Source of the DNA: Oscillospiraceae bacterium
Lineage (GTDB): Bacteria > Bacillota > Clostridia > Oscillospirales > Oscillospiraceae
Assembly (NCBI GenBank): GCA_017409645.1
Contig: JAFQSI010000104.1
Span: 1-10,843, forward strand
DNA: 10,843 bases
Direction: 5' to 3'
Below the pieces are notes generated by a model. The model saw only the letters and a list, made by a program, of their open reading frames with translations. It had not been told where the DNA came from and made no database searches. A program made the position numbers and the translations under genes. Below, piece by piece: positions 6,025 through 10,843 of the stretch (positions within the stretch are counted from its first letter, which is position 1; each line of letters opens with the position of its first letter).

Positions 6025-6462
6025 TTACATCATTGTCCAAATCCAATAGATAAAACCATATACTACAGATGCAGTTACCCCGTATAGAATTACGGGTCCA
6101 GCGATTTGGAACATTTTTCCTCCAACTCCGAGTACCATTCCCTCCGTCTGGAATTCCACTGCCGGGGCGGCGATGGCGTTGGCAAAGCCGGTGATGGGAA
6201 CCAGAGTACCTGCCCCGGCCCGCTTTGCGATGTCGTCAAAGATGCCCAGACCCGTCAGCAGCGCCGCTGCGGCGACGATGGTCATGGACGCTGCCCCGGA
6301 GGCGTCCTGCTTTTGAAGGCCCAGGGATGCATACCAGTTGATGAGGACCTGCCCCAAAACACAGATGGCCCCGCCCACGCAGAAGGCCCAGATGCAGTCC
6401 TTCCCCACCGGCGACCTGGGCGACAGCTCCTTCACCAGGGCGTCATATTGCTTTTCCGTCAT
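6025..6462 (-). CDS. spoVAC: Stage V sporulation protein AC
   Basis: 145 residues, the usual size. Family features are clear: CIWAFCVGGAICVLGQVL at about 23-40, a membrane segment at about 60-75, the GLGIFDDIAKRAGAGTLVPI loop, then TGFANAIAAPAVEFQTEG and a final membrane segment at 118-143. SpoVAC is an inner-membrane protein of the developing spore; in B. subtilis it forms a mechanosensitive channel used in dipicolinic acid release during germination. It is normally followed by spoVAD and spoVAE in a sigma-G operon, but here by a terminator and an unrelated gene. The start has GGAGGG six bases upstream, within a hairpin stem (6467-6497). The last ~38 codons (from about 6141) switch to GGA, GTA, CTA and ATT codons, and GC falls from about 62% to 35-43% within the gene. 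Confidence 0.92.
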   Translation of the reverse strand: MTEKQYDALVKELSPRSPVGKDCIWAFCVGGAICVLGQVLINWYASLGLQKQDASGAASMTIVAAAALLTGLGIFDDIAKRAGAGTLVPITGFANAIAAPAVEFQTEGMVLGVGGKMFQIAGPVILYGVTASVVYGFIYWIWTMM

Positions 6463-6466
6463 AAAG

Positions 6467-6497
6467 ATCCCTCCGGACCTAGGTTGCCCGGAGGGAT
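6467..6497 (-). promoter_or_regulatory. Hairpin that would hide the spoVAC ribosome site
   Basis: ATCCCTCCGG and CCGGAGGGAT form a perfect 10-bp stem around an 11-base loop, in the 40-base gap between the upstream stop codon and spoVAC. The right arm in the minus-strand RNA contains the GGAGGG ribosome site, so the folded RNA would block initiation. Only CTTTATG follows on the minus strand, so it is a poor terminator in that direction. Confidence 0.5.
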
Positions 6498-6502
6498 GAT
6501 TT

Positions 6503-7357
6503 TTATGTACGGGCGGCGCTGCGGATGTCGCAGGTGCCGGACCACTTGTATTCGTCGATGATGACCTCGCCGATGGCGTCCGCGTGGATGAAGCCCCGGT
6601 GGGGATTCTTCACGGAGTCGATGGAGCCGATGACAGTGGCCTGAACCTCGGAATTTTCAAAGGACAGGTCGCAGCCTTCCATGGTGCAGTCCTCCAGGAT
6701 CAATCCCTTGCAGTAGCACAGGGGCTGGGTGCCGATCAGCTTGCACCGGACCAGGCGCACATTTTCGGAGTACCAGGCCAGGTACTCGCCCCTGATGACG
6801 CTGTCGTAAACGGTCACGTTCTTGGCGTGCCAGAAAGCGTCCTTGGTGTCCAGATTGGAGTTGCGGATGGTGATGTTCTCGCAATACTGGAAGGAATACT
6901 TGCCCTGCATGGTCAGGTTTTCGATCTCCATGCCTTGACACCGGAAGAAGGGATACTCGGACACGAGCCTGGAGTCCCGGACCGTCAGATCCCGGCAGCA
7001 CCAGCCGAATTCCTTGGACACGATCTCGCAGCCGGAAAGCAGACAGTCGTCCATCTCCCGGAAAGCCTTGATGCCGCCCAGGCGGGAATCGTAGACCTGG
7101 ACATTTTTATCATACCAGAAGGCGGCCCGGCAGCCCTCGGTCATGGTGATGCGCTTCACGTTGGCCCCGGTCACGTGCCAGAAGGGATAGCGCAGCCGGA
7201 AATCGCAGTCTTCAACGAGGATCTCCCGGCATTCCTTCAGCGCGGACTCGCCGTCGGCAGGGCCGTCGAAGGTGCAGTTTTTGATCAGACAGTCGTGGGC
7301 GCCGTAAAGGGCCCGCTCGGCGTCCAGGGTCATGTTTTGAACGGTATAGATGATCAT
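6503..7357 (-). CDS. DUF3737 family right-handed beta-helix-like protein
   Basis: 284 residues. Most of the protein is a run of units of about 20 residues with the pattern N-hydrophobic-x-hydrophobic-x-(D/N)-S-x-hydrophobic, then an aromatic pair. Examples are NVQVYDSRLGG, DLTVRDSRL, NITIRNSNLDTKDAFWHAKN and NVTVYDSVIRGEYLAWYSEN. This is the look of a right-handed parallel beta-helix and matches my memory of DUF3737. There is no signal peptide, so it is probably cytosolic. Molecular function is unknown; the ladder suggests a binding or scaffold surface, and no catalytic set can be picked out. The ATG at 7357 has GGAG eight bases upstream and follows a consensus promoter. An in-frame extension to 7684 is rejected because it covers that promoter and a divergent gene. 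spoVAC follows 40 bases downstream and may be co-transcribed. Confidence 0.85.
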   Translation of the reverse strand: MIIYTVQNMTLDAERALYGAHDCLIKNCTFDGPADGESALKECREILVEDCDFRLRYPFWHVTGANVKRITMTEGCRAAFWYDKNVQVYDSRLGGIKAFREMDDCLLSGCEIVSKEFGWCCRDLTVRDSRLVSEYPFFRCQGMEIENLTMQGKYSFQYCENITIRNSNLDTKDAFWHAKNVTVYDSVIRGEYLAWYSENVRLVRCKLIGTQPLCYCKGLILEDCTMEGCDLSFENSEVQATVIGSIDSVKNPHRGFIHADAIGEVIIDEYKWSGTCDIRSAART

Positions 7358-7384
7358 GGGGGTCACTCCAGTTTTGTTTTCCTT

Positions 7385-7413
7385 ATTATACTCCCGGTAG
7401 GAAAAAACATCAA
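7385..7413 (-). promoter_or_regulatory. Promoter of the DUF3737 gene
   Basis: On the minus strand, TTGATG (7408-7413) and TATAAT (7385-7390) are 17 bases apart, and the -10 is perfect. It is divergent from the promoter at 7439-7467, and the two -35 elements are only about 25 bases apart. Confidence 0.85.
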
Positions 7414-7426
7414 GTGCAATTTGAAA

Positions 7427-7479
7427 TGTCAAATATAGTTGACAAAGGGGCGGAGATGATGTAAAATATATTTGACAAA
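7427..7479. promoter_or_regulatory. Repeated TTGACA operator-like sites over the XRE operon promoter
   Basis: AAATATAGTTGACAAA (7431-7446) and AAATATATTTGACAAA (7464-7479) match at 15 of 16 bases and are spaced 33 bp, about three helical turns. One covers the -35, the other overlaps the -10 and the likely start site. The first also belongs to an inverted repeat, TGTCAA-N6-TTGACA (7427-7444), and a further TTTGA-N4-TCAAA lies at 7420-7433. The likely ligand is the XRE protein encoded at 8496-8699, by autoregulation. Confidence 0.55.
7439..7467 (+). promoter_or_regulatory. Promoter of the membrane protein/XRE operon
   Basis: TTGACA (7439-7444, perfect) and TAAAAT (7462-7467, five of six) are separated by 17 bases. 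The first gene starts 33 bases after the -10, with AAAAAGGAGG in between. Confidence 0.9.
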
Positions 7480-7499
7480 ACAAAAAGGAGGCGTGGACC

Positions 7500-8015
7500 A
7501 TGTTTGATGATACCCTGATGCCTGTCCTCACCCTTTCCGGCGTCGCCGTCGCAGCCGGGTATATGCTGACGGCCCTCGGCAACGCCAACAACGACAAGTT
7601 TGACGAACGCCAGCTCGTCGAGCGGGGCCGGGGCGCGAACCTGGCGATGAGCACTGCTCTGGTGTATCTGCTGGGGCTGTACATGGGACATTCCTTTGAA
7701 TTGTTCCGGACGGAGCATGGGGCGATTTTTGCGGTATACGGTCTGATCGTGATGATGATGGTTTTCGATGCCCACTGTATCTTCCATGATGCGTTTCAGC
7801 AGCGGGGAGAAAAGCTTGGCACGCGGATCCTGAGCGACGGCCTGTTTGGTGTGCTCTGGTTGGCAACTGCGCTGCGCAGGGGCGCGTGGGACATGGAGGG
7901 TGCATGGATCAACGGCGCGCTGGCCCTGTCCTGGCTGTCCCGGAGCGGGATGCTGCTCCTCCGTACCGTCGTCCTCTGGATCCGGGATCTGACAGAAAGG
8001 AATGAGGAAGTATGA
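7500..8015 (+). CDS. Small integral membrane protein with DERQL motif, first of a related pair
   Basis: 171 residues, with GGAGG (7487-7491) eight bases before the ATG. About five hydrophobic segments are visible (near 9-26, 49-65, 75-92, 112-128 and 135-158). After the first comes a polar loop with FDERQLVERGRGAN. A second motif after the third helix reads FHDAFQQRGEKLGTRI. Both motifs recur in the next gene in the same order, so the two are paralogues or halves of one membrane complex. I do not recognise a named family. Placement ahead of a small XRE regulator, with overlapping reading frames, is a common clostridial arrangement whose role is not known to me; sensing or transport at the membrane is a guess. 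Its stop overlaps the next start by four bases (ATGA). Confidence 0.8.
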   Translation: MFDDTLMPVLTLSGVAVAAGYMLTALGNANNDKFDERQLVERGRGANLAMSTALVYLLGLYMGHSFELFRTEHGAIFAVYGLIVMMMVFDAHCIFHDAFQQRGEKLGTRILSDGLFGVLWLATALRRGAWDMEGAWINGALALSWLSRSGMLLLRTVVLWIRDLTERNEEV

Positions 8016-8503
8016 ACGAAACATCCATTGCGACCCTGGTGGCCTGGAGCATCATTTCGGTGTTCGGCATCGGGTTTTGGATTTGGCTGACAAAGGACGA
8101 GGAAAGGGACGATCTGGGCGGCTATGACGAGCGGCAGCTGATCGCCCAGGGCAAGGCAAACAAGGCGGGCTTGACTGCAGGTTTGGTGTATCTGTTCCTG
8201 CTCCAGCTTGCGGAATTATGGGAGGATTTCCCCCTGTCCATCCAGGAGGTATCCATCATCGGCATCCTGGTAATGACCCTGACCTTTGCGACGGTGGCGA
8301 TCTGGAAGGACGCCTATATCCGTCTGCGGGAGAAGGAGGGCAGCAGGATCACATGGATGCTGGTTTGGGGCCTGTACAATCTGATTATGGGGCACACACC
8401 GGTCAGGCTTCTGATGGGCAGCGCCTGTTGCTACGTCGCATTTCTGATCGCCCTGCGCCGATTCCTGCGCAATCGGGAGGAACGGGAGGAGGACGATGGG
8501 TAA
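8012..8503 (+). CDS. Small integral membrane protein with DERQL motif, second of a related pair
   Basis: 163 residues, starting in an ATGA overlap with the gene before and preceded by GAAAGGAATGAGG, which implies translational coupling. About five hydrophobic segments: near 6-27, 52-69, 79-98, 114-128 and 131-150. The loop after the first has YDERQLIAQGKANKAG, and after the third comes WKDAYIRLREKEGSRI, matching FDERQLVERG and FHDAFQQRGEKLGTRI of the upstream protein. The C-terminus is a charged tail (RNREEREEDDG) that should face the cytoplasm. The gene overlaps the XRE gene by eight bases. Function unknown; stoichiometric production with its partner suggests a heteromer. Confidence 0.8.
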   Translation: MNETSIATLVAWSIISVFGIGFWIWLTKDEERDDLGGYDERQLIAQGKANKAGLTAGLVYLFLLQLAELWEDFPLSIQEVSIIGILVMTLTFATVAIWKDAYIRLREKEGSRITWMLVWGLYNLIMGHTPVRLLMGSACCYVAFLIALRRFLRNREEREEDDG

Positions 8504-8699
8504 GAATCTCGCCATGAAGCAGGCCCGGACGGAAAAGGGCCTGAGCCAGGAGGCCCTGGCCGCCGCCGTGGGCGTGTCCCGGCAGACCATCAACGCCATC
8601 GAAAAGGGCGACTATAATCCCACCATCCGGCTGTGCATCAGCATCTGCCGGGTCCTGGGGCTGACCCTGAACGATCTGTTCTGGGATCCTGAAGAATAA
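8496..8699 (+). CDS. Small XRE-family HTH transcriptional regulator
   Basis: 67 residues, almost entirely one Cro/C1-type helix-turn-helix: LAMKQARTEKGLSQEALAAA leads into VGVSRQTINAIEKGDYNPTI and then LCISICRVLGLTLNDLFW. The helix 2 to helix 3 turn (QEALAAAVGVSRQTINAIEKG) is canonical. There is no ligand or oligomerisation domain, so it probably acts as a dimer and may take its signal from the membrane proteins made by the same mRNA. It overlaps the gene before by eight bases, with GGAGGAGG just upstream of the ATG inside that gene. The repeated TTGACA sites at the operon promoter are the obvious candidate targets, and the divergent DUF3737 promoter is close enough to be controlled too. Confidence 0.9.
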   Translation: MGKNLAMKQARTEKGLSQEALAAAVGVSRQTINAIEKGDYNPTIRLCISICRVLGLTLNDLFWDPEE

Positions 8700-8741
8700 A
8701 AAAACACCCCATTTGTCAGACTCTGTCCGACAAATGGGGTG
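8698..8741. terminator. Bidirectional terminator between the XRE gene and rpoC
   Basis: CACCCCATTTGTC (8705-8717) pairs perfectly with GACAAATGGGGTG (8729-8741) over 13 bp, and the 11-base loop can form a small inner GAC/GTC helix. On the minus strand seven U residues follow (A at 8698-8704), an excellent terminator for rpoC. On the plus strand CATTTATTT follows, adequate for the XRE operon. Confidence 0.9.
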
Positions 8742-8786
8742 CATTTATTTGGTTTTCCTCAGAACGCGGCCATCAGCCGGAGGGGA

Positions 8787-10843
8787 TCACTGCTCAGCGG
8801 CGGCGATCATGTCCTCGGTCAGGCGCGTCTCGGGGGTGGCGCCGGGCTGGAAGTCCCGGTAGGCCATCAGGCCGGAGCCCGCGGGGATCAGCTTACCGAT
8901 CAGCACGTTCTCCTTCAGACCGATCAGGTGGTCGACCTTGCCGTGGATGGCGGCGTCGGTCAGGACCTTGGTGGTCTCCTGGAAGGAGGCGGCGGACAGG
9001 AAGGAATCGGTGGCCAGAGCAGCCTTGGTGATGCCCAGCAGCATGGCGGAGCAGGTGGGCAGCTTCAGCTCCGTCTCACCGGCGTCGATCCGGGCCTGGA
9101 CAGCAGCCTCGGCGTCCTCGAACTCGAAGGTATCGACCACGGTGCCGGTCAGCAGCGTGGAATCGCCGGGATCCTCGACCCGCACCTTGCGCATCATCTG
9201 ACGGATGATGACCTCGATGTGCTTATCGTTGATCTCAACGCCCTGCTGGCGGTACACGGCCTGGACGGACTGGACCAGGTAGTCCTGAACAGCCTCGGTG
9301 CCGGAGATCCGCAGGACATCCTGGGGATACAGCGCGCCGTCGGTGATGGGCTGGCCCTTCTCCACCCGCTTGCCGTCGGTGACCTTCAGGCCCACGGAGT
9401 AGGGAACCATATACTGCTTGACCTCGCCGTCGTCGGCGGTGATGGTGATCGGACGCATGGGGGTACGGCGGGAGTTGTCGATCTCGACCACGCCGCTGAT
9501 CTCGGAGATCTGCGCCATCTTCTTGGGACGGCGGGCCTCGAACAGCTCCTCGACTCGGGGCAGACCCTGGGTGATATCGTCACCCGCGACGCCGCCGGAG
9601 TGGAAGGTACGCATGGTCAGCTGGGTACCGGGCTCACCGATGGACTGGGCGGCGATGATGCCGACGGCCTCGCCCAGGTTGACCTCCAGGGAGGTGGCCA
9701 GGTTCATGCCGTAGCAGGTGGCGCAGACGCCCAGACGGGCGCGGCAGCCCAGGATGGTGCGGATATAGATCTTGTCGATGCCGTGCTTCTCGAACTTCTC
9801 GGCGTCCTCGGGCATCATCAGCTGGGTCTTGGGATGCAGCAGCTCGCCGGTGAGGGGAGAATAGATGTCACTGACGGGATAACGGCCACGGATGCGGTTG
9901 CCGAAGGAGTCGATGACGTCGCCGTTCTGCTTTGCATAACGCCACTCACCCTCATTGTCCATATAGCGTGCAAACACACGACTGATGTTATATTTCTCGA
10001 ACTTTGCAGCATCCGCAAAGGTCATCTTAACATCTCTAGAATGGATCACTTCGCCAGTCTTAGGATCATGAATGTCGTTGACAGGATAGCAACCATCAAT
10101 CATAGAACCAAAGGATTCAACGATAGTAGGATTCTGAACGACAGCGCCCACCCAGATGCCCTTGGTGGTCTTGCAGTCATGCTCGCGGATGATGACATCC
10201 TGGGAAACGTCGACCATTCGGCGGGTCAGGTAACCGGAGTCAGCGGTACGCAGAGCGGTATCGGCCATGCCCTTTCGAGCGCCTCTGGAGGAGATGAAGT
10301 ACTCCAGAACGGAAAGGCCCTCACGGAAGTTCGCCTTGACGGGGATCTCGATGGTACGGCCGGAGGTATCGGCCATCAGGCCGCGCATGCCGGCCAGCTG
10401 ACGGATCTGAGCCATGGAGCCACGGGCGCCGGAGTCAGCCATCATGTAGATGGGGTTGAACTTGTCCAGGTTGCCCTGCAGGGCGTCGGTGACGTCCTTG
10501 GTGGTCTTCTCCCACTGCTGAACGGTCAGGCGGTAGCGCTCCTCGTTGGTGATGAAGCCCTGGCGGTAGAACTGGTCGATCTCCAGAACCACCTTCTCGG
10601 CCTCGGCGACGAGCTGGTACTTCTTCTCAGGAACAACCATGTCGGCGATGGAGACGGAGATGGCGCCCTTGGTGGAGTACTTGTAGCCCAGGGACTTAAG
10701 ACGATCCAGCATCTCGGTGGAGATGGTGAAGCCGTGCTTGCGGATGCACTTGTCGATGATCTTGCCGAGCTGCTTCTTGCCAACCAGGAAGTCGATCTCC
10801 AGGTTGAACTCCTTGCCGGGGACGGAGCGATCCACGAAGCCCA
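8787..10843 (-). CDS. rpoC: RNA polymerase beta-prime subunit, C-terminal part (5' end outside window)
   Basis: About 685 codons are present, ending at TGA 8787-8789; the start lies beyond the right edge, so the GTG near 10835 is not a start. Counting from 10835, landmarks are the FNPIYMMADSGARGS block (126-140), the bridge helix region with GARKGMADTALRTADSGYLT (185-203), zinc-site cysteines C221, C364, C371 and C374, and the trigger loop GEPGTQLTMRTFHSGGVAGD (400-419) leading directly into GLPRVEELFEARRP with no large SI3 insert. The subunit forms the catalytic clamp half of RNA polymerase. Oddity: between C221 and C364 there is a tandem duplication of a 69-residue unit, and the first copy is about 41% GC against about 60% on both sides. 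A strong terminator follows, so rpoC is the last gene of its operon and rpsL does not follow. Confidence 0.97.
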   Translation of the reverse strand, partial: GFVDRSVPGKEFNLEIDFLVGKKQLGKIIDKCIRKHGFTISTEMLDRLKSLGYKYSTKGAISVSIADMVVPEKKYQLVAEAEKVVLEIDQFYRQGFITNEERYRLTVQQWEKTTKDVTDALQGNLDKFNPIYMMADSGARGSMAQIRQLAGMRGLMADTSGRTIEIPVKANFREGLSVLEYFISSRGARKGMADTALRTADSGYLTRRMVDVSQDVIIREHDCKTTKGIWVGAVVQNPTIVESFGSMIDGCYPVNDIHDPKTGEVIHSRDVKMTFADAAKFEKYNISRVFARYMDNEGEWRYAKQNGDVIDSFGNRIRGRYPVSDIYSPLTGELLHPKTQLMMPEDAEKFEKHGIDKIYIRTILGCRARLGVCATCYGMNLATSLEVNLGEAVGIIAAQSIGEPGTQLTMRTFHSGGVAGDDITQGLPRVEELFEARRPKKMAQISEISGVVEIDNSRRTPMRPITITADDGEVKQYMVPYSVGLKVTDGKRVEKGQPITDGALYPQDVLRISGTEAVQDYLVQSVQAVYRQQGVEINDKHIEVIIRQMMRKVRVEDPGDSTLLTGTVVDTFEFEDAEAAVQARIDAGETELKLPTCSAMLLGITKAALATDSFLSAASFQETTKVLTDAAIHGKVDHLIGLKENVLIGKLIPAGSGLMAYRDFQPGATPETRLTEDMIAAAEQ
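9759..10121 (-). repeat. In-frame tandem duplication inside rpoC
   Basis: Copy A (10121-9966) and copy B (9914-9759) encode 52 residues each and align without gaps, with 24 identical positions, including SFG, G-YPV-DI, P-TGE, KFEK and a final R. They are separated by 17 residues, giving a period of 69 codons. Copy B joins directly to the second zinc cysteine, as the single canonical copy does in other bacteria; copy A is the extra one by position and by its AT-rich codons. Confidence 0.85.

Noticed and set aside
6467..6497. Terminator of the DUF3737 gene
   Set aside because: Only CTTTATG follows the stem on the minus strand, too few U residues. The overlap with the spoVAC ribosome site makes translational control the better reading.
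6584..7438. 284-codon open frame antisense to the DUF3737 gene
   Set aside because: It starts without a ribosome site, and its length is explained by the GC-rich coding strand opposite. The minus strand has the repeat structure, promoter and start.
7358..7684. In-frame upstream extension of the DUF3737 gene
   Set aside because: It would run over a consensus promoter for this very gene and into a well-supported divergent gene. The ATG at 7357 has GGAG at good spacing and fits the beta-helix start.
1..10843. CRISPR array, tRNA or rRNA genes, transposase or integrase
   Set aside because: No spaced direct-repeat array, cloverleaf with CCA end, conserved rRNA stretch or recombinase motif was seen on either strand.

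Overview
The window looks like chromosomal DNA of a high-GC, spore-forming member of the Clostridia, probably an Oscillospiraceae-like gut bacterium. This rests on strong AGGAGG-type ribosome sites and TTGACA/TATAAT promoters, a spoVAC sporulation gene, a Gram-positive type lipoprotein and a CapA-like protein, and an RNA polymerase beta-prime of the low-SI3 Firmicutes kind. Hand-counted 60-base blocks in ordinary genes here are about 60% GC. No taxonomic search was possible.

Layout. Positions 1-172 (minus) carry the start of an unrecognised gene, preceded by a tiny 16-codon ORF and a good promoter. A REP-like 20-bp palindrome lies between it and the rightward genes. 503-1408 (+) is an AraC-type regulator with a GyrI-like effector-binding domain. 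1501-2886 (+) is a methionine-rich lipoprotein and 3034-4476 (+) a membrane-anchored CapA-family metallophosphatase-like protein; each has its own promoter. 4530-5909 (minus) is an AT-rich DUF4417 protein with extra C-terminal modules that resemble a polymorphic-toxin domain and an immunity-like domain. 6025-6462 (minus) is a spoVAC standing without spoVAD or spoVAE. 6503-7357 (minus) is a DUF3737 beta-helix-like protein. Divergent from it, 7500-8699 (+) is a tightly overlapped three-gene operon: two related small membrane proteins with a shared DERQL motif and a 67-residue XRE regulator, under a near-consensus promoter overlapped by repeated TTGACA operator-like sequences. A bidirectional terminator separates this from 8787-10843 (minus), the 3' two-thirds or so of rpoC.

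Two points stand out. First, the rpoC fragment holds an in-frame tandem duplication of a 69-residue unit inside the second zinc-binding region. The first-to-second zinc cysteine distance is 143 residues against 74 in E. coli, a difference of exactly one unit, and the extra copy is about 41% GC in a 60% GC gene. Second, the DUF4417 gene sits in an AT-rich island whose edge falls inside spoVAC, so the last ~38 codons of spoVAC share the foreign-looking composition. Both suggest mosaic acquisition of DNA within otherwise conserved genes.

No tRNA, rRNA, CRISPR array, transposase or integrase was seen.
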